Assembly (NCBI RefSeq): GCF_002504165.1
Contig: NZ_CP021410.1
Span: 1 to 42,252 of the forward strand
DNA: 42,252 nucleotides
Direction: 5' to 3'
From: Pacificitalea manganoxidans
Lineage (GTDB): Bacteria > Pseudomonadota > Alphaproteobacteria > Rhodobacterales > Rhodobacteraceae
A program made the translations under genes and the position numbers. This document shows positions 17,653 through 26,450 of the stretch, one piece after another (the first letter of the stretch is position 1; each line of letters opens with the position of its first letter). The notes beneath the pieces are model-generated. The model saw only the letters and a program-made list of their open reading frames with translations. It ran no database searches and had not been told where the DNA came from.

Positions 17653-18743
17653 CCCGTGTGCTGTTCCTCACCCGCTACCCGGTTGAAGGTGCCTCCAGCC
17701 GCTACCGCGTGTTTCAGTACCTGCCGCATCTCGAGGCGCAGGGCGTGCGGGCCGATGTCCAAAGCTTCATGGACGAACCCATGTATCAACTGTCGCTCGC
17801 CCCTGGACGCACAGGATCCAAGATTGCGGCGACGCTGAAGGCGACCTTCAGGCGCCTTTGGGCGTTGCGTCGTTGGCGGCAATACGACGCGATCTACCTG
17901 CAGCGGGAATTGCTCCCTTTCGGCCCGCCTCTCGTCGAGGCCGCGCTGAAGAAGCGGGGCGCGGTGCTGTTCTTCGACTACGACGACGCGCTCTTCATCA
18001 AGAAGGCCTCGCGCTACACCCGGCTCGCGACCGCTCTTAGATCCGCCGACAAGACGCGCGATCTCTTCCGCCTCGTGCATTGCGTGGTCGCCGGCAACGA
18101 CTGGTTGCGGGATGTGGCCCGCGAAGCCGGTGCCGAACGCTCCATCACGCTCGAAGTTGCCGAGGACACTCGGCGCATCCCGATGCATGCGCCGCACAGC
18201 AATGACGCGCGGGTGACGATCGGTTGGCTGGGTTCACCCTCCACCGTCAAGTATCTTCGGGTCATCGAGCCTGTGCTGCAGCGGCTGGCGCAACGATACC
18301 CTCGGGTGCGATGGGAGATCATGGGGGGAAGCGACTTCAAGATGGAGGGCGTCGATTGGCAGCTCAACGACTGGTCGCTCGACCGCGAAGTGGCAGCCCT
18401 TGGCCGTTTCGACATCGGCCTCATGCCTCTGCCGCCTGAGGATTGGGCAAAGGGAAAATCTGGCGGTAAGGCGCGCACCTACATGGCAGCCGGTATTGTC
18501 CCGGTGGTATCGGCGATCGGATACAATCTCGAGCTGATCCGCCACGCAGAGACCGGATTCCTCTGTACAACGCCGCAAGACTGGGAAACCCATCTGGTTC
18601 GTGTCATCGAGGATGCAGATCTACGCCAGCGCATCGCGTCGTCGGCCCGAGCAGAGGTCGAACAGAGGTTCGATCCCGCCGTTATAGCCGCACAGATGGC
18701 AGAAATGCTGAAAGACGTGGTGGACGATGTCAAAAACCGCTGA
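17649..18743 (+). CDS. Glycosyltransferase (GT-B fold, EPS type)
   Basis: This 364-residue GT-B-like glycosyltransferase begins TRVLFLTRYPVEGASSRYRVFQYLPHLEAQG, a start common in EPS-locus glycosyltransferases. Midway is FFDYDDALFIK, where the acidic cluster may contact the substrate. The C-terminal domain has IGWLGSPSTVKYL and GLMPLPPEDWAKGKSGGKARTYMAAGIVPVVSAIGYN, equivalent to the donor-binding loop. The TTG at 17649 overlaps the preceding stop (TTGA) and no ATG fits. The 3' end overlaps the ATP-grasp gene by 17 bases. It acts in the cytoplasm on the growing lipid-linked oligosaccharide; donor unknown. Confidence 0.8.
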   Translation: MTRVLFLTRYPVEGASSRYRVFQYLPHLEAQGVRADVQSFMDEPMYQLSLAPGRTGSKIAATLKATFRRLWALRRWRQYDAIYLQRELLPFGPPLVEAALKKRGAVLFFDYDDALFIKKASRYTRLATALRSADKTRDLFRLVHCVVAGNDWLRDVAREAGAERSITLEVAEDTRRIPMHAPHSNDARVTIGWLGSPSTVKYLRVIEPVLQRLAQRYPRVRWEIMGGSDFKMEGVDWQLNDWSLDREVAALGRFDIGLMPLPPEDWAKGKSGGKARTYMAAGIVPVVSAIGYNLELIRHAETGFLCTTPQDWETHLVRVIEDADLRQRIASSARAEVEQRFDPAVIAAQMAEMLKDVVDDVKNR

Positions 18744-19923
18744 CGTCATCGTCCTGGGCCTGTCTCCGACCGGCCTCTACGCCGTGCGAGAGGCAGCCAG
18801 GGCCGGCTACGCCGTCCTGGGCGTCGGTGCGCCGGGGGCACCGGGCTTGTGGTCCCGCCTGCTGGCCGACAGGATCGCTGCCGAAACACCGCAGGCGCGT
18901 GTGGCCGCCATTCTGGAGCGGACAGAAACCGGCGGCGGCGAGAAACCCGTGCTTGTCGTGACCTCCGATCAGGATCTCGAAGAGGTCATCGCCAGGTGGG
19001 ACGCGCTTTCCGGACGTGTGCAACTGCAGGGTTCCTACACCGACGGCCTGGCCAGTCGGATCATGGACAAGGACAGTTTTTACAAGGACTGCGCCGCCCA
19101 GGGCGTAGCCTATCCCTCACTGTGGTCGGCACCGGTCGCGGAAGCAGGCCAGTACCGTGACAAGATCCCCTACCCCGCGATGATCAAGCCGGCCCGGATC
19201 CAGGACGTGAAGCATCTCATGGCGGGCCAGAAAGGCTGGATCGTTCGGAACAAGTCTGAGTTCGATGACGTCCTGCCCGGGATCCCGCAAGAGGCGGGAA
19301 CGCTGCTGATGCAGGAAATCGTACCGGGCCCGGAGAGCAACATCACGCTGTGGTGCGGATTTTTCGACCGGGACGGGCAGGTTCGGCAACGCTTCACGGC
19401 GCGCAAGCTGCGCCAGTATCCAGCTGGCTTCGGGTCTGCCTCCCTGGTGCAAAGCGAAACCTGTCTCGAGACCGCCGAGGCCGCCGAAACTTTGCTGTCT
19501 TCGCTCGGCTACAGGGGCATCGCCGCCGCCGAGTTCAAGCGCCATCCGGAGAGCGGGGCGTTGAAGATCATTGAAGTGAACCCGCGCCCATCGCTCTGGT
19601 TTTCGGTGGCCACCAAGGCGGGCGTACCCCTGGTCGAAACCGCCGTTGCCGAGGCCCGGGGTGACCCGCTGCCAGCAATGGCCCGCCAGAAGGATGGCGT
19701 GCTCTGGCGGTACACCACCAAGGATCTCGCCTCGCGCCTATTCTATGCCCGGAACCGGGACTTCGTCCTGCCTGCCCCGGAGCCGGCTCGGAAAGCCCGG
19801 GTGACCGCTCGTGCCGACGTGACGGGCGCCTGGGATGATCCCGCACCAGCTCTCGGGGATCTGATCGGTTTTGCCGGAAAATTGGCCACACGCATCTCGG
19901 CCAAAGCTCGGGGCCGCTCATGA
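18727..19923 (+). CDS. ATP-grasp carboxylate-amine ligase-like protein
   Basis: This 398-residue protein resembles ATP-grasp ligases, which activate a carboxylate as acyl-phosphate and join it to an amine. The N-terminal third (VIVLGLSPTGLYAVREAARAGYAVLGV) is a Rossmann-like pre-ATP-grasp domain. ATP-grasp features include YPAMIKPAR with the nucleotide-contacting Lys, LLMQEIVPGPESNITLWCGF, and the metal-binding end GALKIIEVNPRPSLW with Glu and Asn. The gene lies between a glycosyltransferase (17-base overlap) and a deacetylase (4-base overlap). Given the uronic-acid genes upstream, it may amidate a uronic acid with an amino acid or other amine; that role is inference. Cell-wall or amino-acid ligases of other pathways are alternatives. 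Confidence 0.75.
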   Translation: MSKTADVIVLGLSPTGLYAVREAARAGYAVLGVGAPGAPGLWSRLLADRIAAETPQARVAAILERTETGGGEKPVLVVTSDQDLEEVIARWDALSGRVQLQGSYTDGLASRIMDKDSFYKDCAAQGVAYPSLWSAPVAEAGQYRDKIPYPAMIKPARIQDVKHLMAGQKGWIVRNKSEFDDVLPGIPQEAGTLLMQEIVPGPESNITLWCGFFDRDGQVRQRFTARKLRQYPAGFGSASLVQSETCLETAEAAETLLSSLGYRGIAAAEFKRHPESGALKIIEVNPRPSLWFSVATKAGVPLVETAVAEARGDPLPAMARQKDGVLWRYTTKDLASRLFYARNRDFVLPAPEPARKARVTARADVTGAWDDPAPALGDLIGFAGKLATRISAKARGRS

Positions 19924-20882
19924 CCGGCTCCTTCGTTGTCTCGCTGGATTTCGAGCTCATGTGGGGCGTGCGCGATCACCGATCAGTGCAGAACTACGGA
20001 GACGCCGTGCTGGGCGGGCGCAAAGCCATCCCTACCATGCTGGCTCGGTTCGAGGCGGCTGGCGTAAGAGCGACATGGGCCACTGTCGGGCTCCTGTTCG
20101 CGCGAAACCGTGATGAAATGCTGTCATTCGCGCCCGGGACCCGCCCAGCCTATGAAGACCCTGGTCTCTCCCCTTATGCGGATATTGAGAACCGCCTGAT
20201 CGGAGAAAACGAGCAAGCCGATCCGATGCATTTCGGTGCATCCCTGATCGACCGGATCGCAGACACGCCAGGACAGGAACTCGCGACGCATACCTACAGC
20301 CACTACTACTGCCTAGAACCCGGTGCGGATACGGACTCGTTCGAGGCAGACCTGGCTGCGGCCGCGGCGATTGCGGGACACTCAGGGCACAAGCTTCAGA
20401 GCATCGTCTACCCGCGCAACCAGATGTCCGACGCATTCATCGAACGGGGCGCAGGGCAGGGCATAACCGCGTATCGGGGTGATGCCCGGAGCTGGCTCTA
20501 TCGGCCCCGATCCGGCGCGGAGTCGACCAGGCTCTTTCGGCTGGCCCGTTTCATTGACGGTGCCTTGCCACTTGGCCCCAAGCAAGTCGTGCAGCCCGAC
20601 CGCGACGGCCAGGGATGGAACGTACCGGCGTCACGCTTCCTCAGACCGTGGTCGAAGAAACTGGCTTTCTACCATGCTTTGCATATCCAGCGGATTGAAA
20701 CCGAAATGGAATTGGCCGCGCGGCAAGGAAGATGCTATCATTTGTGGTGGCACCCCCACAACTTTGGCCGCAACACGACAGAGAACCTTGTCGGGCTCGA
20801 CCGTGTGATCGCATGCTTCAAAAGATGCCGCGACGACTTCGGCATGGTGAGCAGAACCATGCATGACTTCACCGTTTTGTAG
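19920..20882 (+). CDS. Polysaccharide deacetylase family protein
   Basis: This 320-residue NodB-fold protein starts with VVSLDFELMWGVRDH, the first motif holding the catalytic or metal-binding Asp of carbohydrate esterase 4. Then come VRATWATVGLLFARNRDEM, the histidine motif ATHTYSHYYC, and SIVYPRNQMSDAFIERG. The C-terminal part includes YHLWWHPHNFGRN with another metal-type histidine. No signal peptide is visible, so it may act in the cytoplasm, possibly on a lipid-linked intermediate. Proteins of this form commonly follow ATP-grasp genes in EPS loci. The ATG at 19920 overlaps the upstream stop. Its 3' end lies 22 bases before the EpsG-like gene. Removing an N-acetyl group could expose an amine for the ligase upstream, but that link is speculative. 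Confidence 0.82.
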   Translation: MTGSFVVSLDFELMWGVRDHRSVQNYGDAVLGGRKAIPTMLARFEAAGVRATWATVGLLFARNRDEMLSFAPGTRPAYEDPGLSPYADIENRLIGENEQADPMHFGASLIDRIADTPGQELATHTYSHYYCLEPGADTDSFEADLAAAAAIAGHSGHKLQSIVYPRNQMSDAFIERGAGQGITAYRGDARSWLYRPRSGAESTRLFRLARFIDGALPLGPKQVVQPDRDGQGWNVPASRFLRPWSKKLAFYHALHIQRIETEMELAARQGRCYHLWWHPHNFGRNTTENLVGLDRVIACFKRCRDDFGMVSRTMHDFTVL

Positions 20883-20904
20883 GCGAACACAGGCTTCCCC
20901 AACC

Positions 20905-21939
20905 ATGCTTGTCTATCTTGGAATATACAGCGGTTTCGCACTATCTGCCGTTGGCAGCTACCCTCGGCGGAACGCTGTATTTTTTATTGTAACGGGGATC
21001 TTTCTCGTTTGGTTCATGGGGTTCCGCTACGAGACCGGGTGTGACTATTTCGGGTATCTAAATCGGTGGGTCCAATTTTACCCGCCAAGCAGTCTAAATC
21101 AGCTGCTTGAGGGGGAGGAAGTCGGCTTCGCTCTGTTGATGGGGTCAGTCCAGTCGTTGGGATTGAATTACACGTGGCTGAACGTGGCAGCCTCCGCGAT
21201 CCTGGTGGCTTGCTATGTTCGTTTTGCCACGGCCCATTCTTTCGCGCGCTTGATACTGGCGCTGCTTTTCCCTGTCATCATAGTCCAGCTTGGCATGTCA
21301 GGAATCCGTCAGGCAATTGCTGGCGGATTTTTGATGCTGGCCTTCAACGCCTTCGCCAAAAGTGAAAGGCTTTGGACCGCTTTCTGGATACTGATCGGGA
21401 TGCAGTTCCACGCCAGTGTCATCATTTTCTTGCCGATCGCGCTGATCGCAGGCCGGCAGATCAACACACTAAGGTTGGCTGCGAGCCTGGCGATCCTGGG
21501 CCCGGTCGCAGGACTGCTCCTCGCAGATCGCTTCGATACATACGATGATCGATACATTGAGGGGACAGTTACGTCGGGAGGGGCGATCATCAGATACGCA
21601 TTGGTTCTTCTGCCAGTGCCATTTTTCATGACTTACCGCGCAAGAGTCAGAAACAATTTTCCTGACATGTATCCGTTGCTCAAGATGGCTGCTTTAATGA
21701 TCTTGGCATTGGCTCCCCTAACCGTCTTGTCCTCAATTGCGCTCCACCGGCTCAACTATTATGTTATGCCATTGTCTATTCTACTTCTTGTTTACGTTGG
21801 AGCCGTAGCATTCAAGAATGCTCGACAAGGCCATATACTCGCTACGGGTGTCTATGGCGCTTACTCGCTCTTTTGGTTTTTGGGCTCAAGTCATGCGCAG
21901 TCTTGTTACCTGCCCTACGAGAGTACGTGGTTCCTTTAA
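20905..21939 (+). CDS. EpsG/Wzy-like polysaccharide polymerase
   Basis: This 344-residue membrane protein with about ten hydrophobic segments matches the EpsG family. The key stretch FMGFRYETGCDYFGYLNRW corresponds to the family's FRxxxGxDY-type motif, followed by EVGFALLMGSVQSLGLNYTW and VQLGMSGIRQAIAGGFLMLA, where the QxxRxxIA pattern is characteristic. EpsG-like proteins polymerise lipid-linked repeats in the periplasm. I chose the ATG at 20905, where the hydrophobic N terminus begins (MLVYLGIYSGFALSAVG); the ATG at 20863 lies inside the previous gene. Base composition is lower in GC than the glycosyltransferase genes, as often seen for wzy genes. With the flippase at 13740 it completes the Wzx/Wzy pair. 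Confidence 0.82.
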   Translation: MLVYLGIYSGFALSAVGSYPRRNAVFFIVTGIFLVWFMGFRYETGCDYFGYLNRWVQFYPPSSLNQLLEGEEVGFALLMGSVQSLGLNYTWLNVAASAILVACYVRFATAHSFARLILALLFPVIIVQLGMSGIRQAIAGGFLMLAFNAFAKSERLWTAFWILIGMQFHASVIIFLPIALIAGRQINTLRLAASLAILGPVAGLLLADRFDTYDDRYIEGTVTSGGAIIRYALVLLPVPFFMTYRARVRNNFPDMYPLLKMAALMILALAPLTVLSSIALHRLNYYVMPLSILLLVYVGAVAFKNARQGHILATGVYGAYSLFWFLGSSHAQSCYLPYESTWFL

Positions 21940-22019
21940 CGATGTTTCATGAGTCAGATTGGCGCTTTGTCGTAATTTGCACATAGGACTTCCGAATTCA
22001 CTTTGATGGAAAGGAGAGC

Positions 22020-22592
22020 ATGAACGTCTCGCAAACACGGTTGACCGGCCTTCTCCTCATCGAACCCCGTCGCTTCGGCGACCACCGAGGGTTCTTTGCG
22101 GAGACCTACAACCGGCAAGCCTACGAAGCCCACGGCATCACCACCGATTGGGTGCAGGACAACCACTCCCTTTCCGCCACGCCCGGCACCTTGCGTGGCC
22201 TGCACTTCCAAGCACCGCCGTATGCGCAGGCCAAGCTGGTGCGTTGTGGGCGGGGGCGGCTCTTCGATGTGGTTGCTGATCTGCGGCGAGGTTCGCCGAC
22301 CTTTGGCCAATGGGAAGGCTTCGAGCTCAGTGCCGAGAATGGCCACCAGGTGTTGATCCCCGTCGGCTTCGCCCATGGCTTTGTCACGCGCGAGCCAGAT
22401 ACGGAAATCGTTTACAAATGCTCCGATTACTATGCCCCGGAAACCGAAGGGGCGGTGGTCTGGGACGATCCGGATGTCGGTGTCGACTGGGGCCTTGAGG
22501 GCGCAGAGCCAATCCTGTCGGAAAAGGATCGTGCGGCGCCCCGGCTCAAAGACTTCGAGACACCGTTTACTTACGAAAAGGCTGCACCATGA
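22020..22592 (+). CDS. rmlC: dTDP-4-dehydrorhamnose 3,5-epimerase
   Basis: This 190-residue cupin epimerises dTDP-4-keto-6-deoxyglucose at C3 and C5 in the L-rhamnose pathway. Motifs are [15 protein letters not shown] (substrate-binding Arg and Phe), [21 protein letters not shown] with the catalytic His, [12 protein letters not shown], and [22 protein letters not shown] with the catalytic Tyr. A clear ribosome-binding site (AAGGAGA) precedes the ATG at 22020. It is the first gene of the rmlCBDA block, whose genes overlap by 4 bases each. The promoter is probably in the 80-base gap after the polymerase gene or further upstream. It is distinct from the RmlC-like protein at 8033. Confidence 0.96.
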   Translation: MNVSQTRLTGLLLIEPRRFGDHRGFFAETYNRQAYEAHGITTDWVQDNHSLSATPGTLRGLHFQAPPYAQAKLVRCGRGRLFDVVADLRRGSPTFGQWEGFELSAENGHQVLIPVGFAHGFVTREPDTEIVYKCSDYYAPETEGAVVWDDPDVGVDWGLEGAEPILSEKDRAAPRLKDFETPFTYEKAAP

Positions 22593-23629
22593 AGATCCTG
22601 ATTACGGGCGGCGCTGGCTTCATTGGCTCCGCCGTGGTGCGGCAAGCCGTGGGCGCAGGGCACGAGGTGGTGAACCTCGATGCGCTCACCTATGCAGCCA
22701 ACCTCGAAAGCCTTGCCTCTGTCACGGACAACCCGCTCTATACCTTTGAGCAGGCCGACATCCGGGACCGTCCGGTGCTGGATCGGATCTTCGCAGATCA
22801 TCGCCCGGATGCCGTCATGCACCTTGCGGCGGAAAGCCACGTCGATCGGTCGATCGATGGCCCGGCACTCTTCATCGAAACCAACGTCACCGGCACCTTC
22901 ACCCTGCTCGAAGCGGCGCGCGGCTATTGGCAAGACGCTGGAAAGCCCGAACGCTTCCGCTTCCATCATATCTCGACTGACGAGGTCTATGGCAGCCTGG
23001 GTCCGACCGGCAAGTTCACCGAAGATACGCCATACGATCCACGCTCCCCTTACTCCGCCTCTAAAGCCTCGTCTGACCATCTCGTGCGTGCTTGGGGCGA
23101 GACCTACGGGTTGCCGGTCCTCGTCACCAACTGCTCCAACAACTATGGGCCTTACCACTTCCCCGAGAAGCTGATCCCGGTGGTGATCCTGCGCGCCCTT
23201 GCCGGGGAGCAGATCCCGGTCTACGGCGACGGCAGTAATGTGCGCGACTGGCTCTATGTCGAGGATCATGCTGACGCTCTGCTCACCGTGCTGCGGGCGG
23301 GTCAGGTTGGTCGCACCTACAATATCGGGGGCGAGAACGAGGCGACGAATATCGACCTCGTCCGCATGATCTGTGCGGAGCTTGACCGCTTGCGGCCCGA
23401 AACCGCGCCGCACGAGCGCCACATCACATTCGTCGCGGACAGGCCGGGCCACGACCAGCGCTATGCGATCGACCCGACCCGCATTCGCGAGGAGTTGGGG
23501 TGGCGGCCATCGGTTACGGTCGACGAAGGCATCGCTCGGACAGTCCGCTGGTATCTCGACAATGAAACCTGGTGGCGTCCGCTGCTCGATCGTGACGGCG
23601 TTGGCCAGCGGCTGGGAACCAAGGCATGA
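22589..23629 (+). CDS. rmlB: dTDP-glucose 4,6-dehydratase
   Basis: This 346-residue NAD-dependent SDR converts dTDP-glucose to dTDP-4-keto-6-deoxyglucose. Visible motifs are [15 protein letters not shown] (NAD binding), [25 protein letters not shown] with the catalytic Thr-Asp-Glu triad typical of Rml[16 protein letters not shown] with the catalytic Tyr and Lys, and [18 protein letters not shown]. The C-terminal [21 protein letters not shown] is diagnostic. It starts with an ATG overlapping the rmlC stop (ATGA), and its stop overlaps rmlD. Length is usual for the family and all catalytic residues are present. Confidence 0.97.
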   Translation: MKILITGGAGFIGSAVVRQAVGAGHEVVNLDALTYAANLESLASVTDNPLYTFEQADIRDRPVLDRIFADHRPDAVMHLAAESHVDRSIDGPALFIETNVTGTFTLLEAARGYWQDAGKPERFRFHHISTDEVYGSLGPTGKFTEDTPYDPRSPYSASKASSDHLVRAWGETYGLPVLVTNCSNNYGPYHFPEKLIPVVILRALAGEQIPVYGDGSNVRDWLYVEDHADALLTVLRAGQVGRTYNIGGENEATNIDLVRMICAELDRLRPETAPHERHITFVADRPGHDQRYAIDPTRIREELGWRPSVTVDEGIARTVRWYLDNETWWRPLLDRDGVGQRLGTKA

Positions 23630-24483
23630 GGGATCTTCTGATCTTTGGCGCCACCGGTCAGGTCGCGCGTGAACTGGCGCGACTTGTGCCCGAGGCGCGT
23701 TTCCTTGACCGGGCCGCGGTCGACCTGAGCGATGCCGAAGCGTGTCGCTCTGCCGTGTTGGACAGCGGGGCTCGCCGTATCATCAATGCCGCTGCCTATA
23801 CCGCTGTCGACAAGGCCGAGAGCGAGCCAGACCTGGCTCATGCCATCAACGCCACCGCCCCCGGCATCATGGCCAAGGCCGCCCGTGAGATCGACGCGAG
23901 CTTCGTCCACATCTCGACCGACTATGTCTTCGATGGCAGCGGCAACGGCCCGTGGGCGCCGTCTGACACTCCTACGCCTCTTGGCATGTACGGCAGAACC
24001 AAGCTGGCCGGTGAGCGCGCCGTGACAGCCGCCGGAGGCCGCCGCGCGATCCTGCGCACCTCTTGGGTGTTTTCTGCCCATGGCCAGAACTTCGTTAAAA
24101 CCATGCTGCGGCTGTCCGAGACGCGCGATGCGCTGAACGTGGTTGACGATCAGATCGGCGGCCCCACCTCCGCCGCTTCCATTGCGCGCGCGGTGCTGAC
24201 GATCTCAGAGCAGCTGCACGACGGCACCGCCCCCTCAGGTATCTACCATTTCTCCGGCGCACCGGACACGAACTGGGCGGGATTTGCCCAGGCGATCTTT
24301 GCCGCCGCAAGCCGTAATGTCGCCGTCACCCCCATCCCCAGCCGTGAATACCCGACACCGGCACCGAGGCCGCTCAACTCTCGGCTGGACTGCGCATTGA
24401 CGGAACAGACCTTCGGCATCGCTCGGTCAGACTGGCGAGACGACCTGAACCAAACACTTCATGAGCTGGGAGCGAGAGATTGA
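23626..24483 (+). CDS. rmlD: dTDP-4-dehydrorhamnose reductase
   Basis: This 285-residue SDR catalyses the last step to dTDP-L-rhamnose, NAD(P)H-dependent reduction of the 4-keto group. The N-terminal cofactor motif is [17 protein letters not shown]. Further motifs are [43 protein letters not shown] with the catalytic Tyr and Lys, LRTSWVFS, and [16 protein letters not shown]. All are standard for RmlD and the length is normal. The ATG overlaps the rmlB stop and the 3' end overlaps rmlA by 4 bases. rmlA starts with TTG at that overlap. Confidence 0.96.
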   Translation: MRDLLIFGATGQVARELARLVPEARFLDRAAVDLSDAEACRSAVLDSGARRIINAAAYTAVDKAESEPDLAHAINATAPGIMAKAAREIDASFVHISTDYVFDGSGNGPWAPSDTPTPLGMYGRTKLAGERAVTAAGGRRAILRTSWVFSAHGQNFVKTMLRLSETRDALNVVDDQIGGPTSAASIARAVLTISEQLHDGTAPSGIYHFSGAPDTNWAGFAQAIFAAASRNVAVTPIPSREYPTPAPRPLNSRLDCALTEQTFGIARSDWRDDLNQTLHELGARD

Positions 24484-25361
24484 AACGCAAGGGCATCATC
24501 CTCGCCGGAGGCTCCGGCACGCGGCTCTATCCGATCACGATGGGGATCTCGAAACAGCTGCTCCCGATCTACGACAAGCCGATGATCTATTATCCGCTAT
24601 CCGTGCTGATGCTGACCGGCATCCGCGAGATCGCGATCATCACCACGCCGCAGGATCAGGACCAGTTCAAGCGTCTGATGGGGGATGGAAGCCAATGGGG
24701 CCTGTCCTTCACCTATATCGAGCAGCCAGCGCCGGAAGGCTTGGCACAGGCCTACCTTCTGGCCAAAGACTTCCTCGCCGGTGCGCCTTCGACGCTTGTG
24801 CTTGGCGACAACATCTTCTTTGGGCACGGATTGCCCGAGCAACTGGCCGCCGCCAATGCGCGCGAGACCGGCGGCACGATTTTTGGCTACCGGGTGACCG
24901 ACCCCGAACGGTATGGCGTCGTTGATTTCGCCCCCGATGGCACGGCCCGTCAGATCGTCGAAAAGCCCCAGAACCCGCCGTCCCGTCACGCGGTCACCGG
25001 GCTCTACTTCCTCGATGGCAGCGCGCCCGAACGTGCGGCGAAAGTGAAACCTTCGGCACGCGGCGAATTGGAGATCACCGACCTCCTCCAACAATATCTC
25101 GACGAAGGGCTACTAGCCGTCGAGGCTCTCGGGCGCGGTCACGCGTGGCTTGATACGGGCACCCACGGCAGCCTCCTCGACGCCGCGAACTTCGTGCGAA
25201 CCCTGACCGAGCGCCAAGGCCAGCAAGTCGGCTCCCCGGATGAGATTGCACATCGGATGGGCTTCATCGACGGTCCTGCACTGGCTGACCGGGCGAAGCT
25301 CTTTGGAAAGAATGCCTATGGGCGTTATCTGGGTGAGGTGGCCTCTGAAAAAAGCGAATAG
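24480..25361 (+). CDS. rmlA: Glucose-1-phosphate thymidylyltransferase
   Basis: This 293-residue enzyme makes dTDP-glucose from dTTP and glucose-1-phosphate, the entry step to dTDP-L-rhamnose. It begins KGIILAGGSGTRLYPITMGISKQLLPIYDKPMIYYPLS, the full nucleotide-binding signature. TLVLGDNIFFGHGL contains the metal-binding Asp, and GHAWLDTGTHGSLLDAANFV is also typical. It is the last gene of the rmlCBDA block. The start is a TTG overlapping the rmlD stop; no in-frame ATG gives the full signature. After its stop the gene direction changes: the next real gene is a minus-strand HNH endonuclease. I saw no convincing terminator in the 160-base gap. Confidence 0.97.
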   Translation: MKRKGIILAGGSGTRLYPITMGISKQLLPIYDKPMIYYPLSVLMLTGIREIAIITTPQDQDQFKRLMGDGSQWGLSFTYIEQPAPEGLAQAYLLAKDFLAGAPSTLVLGDNIFFGHGLPEQLAAANARETGGTIFGYRVTDPERYGVVDFAPDGTARQIVEKPQNPPSRHAVTGLYFLDGSAPERAAKVKPSARGELEITDLLQQYLDEGLLAVEALGRGHAWLDTGTHGSLLDAANFVRTLTERQGQQVGSPDEIAHRMGFIDGPALADRAKLFGKNAYGRYLGEVASEKSE

Positions 25362-25522
25362 GAGGAGCCAACATCTCTTGAGGAGAGGTTAAGTCTCCCG
25401 GCAGGCGATCCAGTGAGCCGTCGCGGCACCGATGTGGTCGCTCTTGGATAGGCATGGCGAAGGTTCAGGGAGAGCCTATGCTTGCCGAATAATGTCTGGT
25501 GGCGAATGATCGCTTTGCCGTT

Positions 25523-26302
25523 CTATCGCCTTAACTCAGCAGGTGGTTCAAACAGCAAATGCCATGATTCCAAGTTCGTTTTGTACCACATTCCGCCGTA
25601 TGGTCCTGCGTGATCTGCTGGCTTAGTTTCACCAGTATACCGGACTTCGGAATTCAGCCCACTTGACGTCAGCACCTTTGGGTGTGGTTCAGGATCTGTA
25701 ACAACTACCACTGCTGGACTCGGATCCCGTTGCTTTTCTTTCACAGCATCCAAATCGACCAACTCGGAAAGTAGAGCTTTCCGCCTGTTACCCGCATTGT
25801 CACGAGGGGTAACAATCCGCAAGTTACTCGGTCTGTTATCGGTAGGATTGTGATTGATGTGATCAACGTCACATTCTCTCGGCATCCATTTTCCAAGCGC
25901 ATATGACACGATGAAACGGTGCGTATAAATTGACTTATCGCCGCTCTTAAAACTCAGGTACTGGTGGCCGTCCCGGTTTTCTGACCCAAATGGAACCTCA
26001 CCGGCTACCACTCCGTCTTCAAAGCTAAACTCTTGTTCGTGGACCACTGTATCTAGAGACGGGTACGGCCTTTCATGCTCGCGTTCGGTTTCATACTCCG
26101 ACTCCAGCAGATTTTTGACGTATTCTACATCCCTCACTTCGCACCCCCGGTCCAAACCCAATTCACTGTTAAACGGTATTAGGCCTGAGAACATAGTAGC
26201 CTTCAAGATTTCAAGTGTAACGGCAGCCACATGCGTTCTAGGTATTGAAGGATGGACCACCAACCGCTGACGTCCCCCACTGTCCGATAGGGGATCGCTC
26301 AC
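25523..26302 (-). CDS. HNH endonuclease
   Basis: This 259-residue protein contains a free-standing HNH nuclease motif: YTHRFIVSYALGKWMPRECDVDHINHNPTDNRPSNLRIVTPRDNAGNRRK. Residues THR, the DHINHNPTDNR core and SNLRIVT match the HNH_3/AP2-associated homing-endonuclease pattern in phage and plasmid DNA. The N-terminal 110 and C-terminal 80 residues match nothing I know; the C terminus (GPYGGMWYKTNLESWHLLFE) is aromatic-rich. It starts at a GTG (26302), with GGAG about 8 bases upstream. The gene is visibly more AT-rich than the rml genes beside it, a sign of transfer. It sits back to back with a serine resolvase, separated by about 150 bases. It may be a selfish nuclease rather than part of the EPS system. 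Confidence 0.75.
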   Translation of the reverse strand: MSDPLSDSGGRQRLVVHPSIPRTHVAAVTLEILKATMFSGLIPFNSELGLDRGCEVRDVEYVKNLLESEYETEREHERPYPSLDTVVHEQEFSFEDGVVAGEVPFGSENRDGHQYLSFKSGDKSIYTHRFIVSYALGKWMPRECDVDHINHNPTDNRPSNLRIVTPRDNAGNRRKALLSELVDLDAVKEKQRDPSPAVVVVTDPEPHPKVLTSSGLNSEVRYTGETKPADHAGPYGGMWYKTNLESWHLLFEPPAELRR

Positions 26303-26372
26303 CGGACACTCCGCCCCGCTCGGACCAATCTCAGCGTTTGAAGGGAAAACCCATTCTCATTTGACTGGTACG

Positions 26373-26385
26373 ATGATATTATCAT
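26373..26385. promoter_or_regulatory. Palindrome upstream of resolvase gene
   Basis: The sequence ATGATATTATCAT has perfect 6-base arms around a central T. It lies 66 bases before the chosen resolvase start and between two divergently transcribed genes. Serine resolvases commonly bind AT-rich inverted sites beside their own gene, so this could be part of a res site or an autoregulatory operator. That role is an inference; only the symmetry is seen. Confidence 0.4.
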
Positions 26386-26450
26386 TGAAGGGGCCTCATG
26401 CGTTACAATTCGCCTGTGACCCCGGCCCAGTCATGTTCGAGGATGCTTCC

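Noticed and set aside
25362-25522. Possible terminator after rmlA
   Set aside because: Only a weak CTC...GAG stem is visible (near 25375-25390), without a T run.
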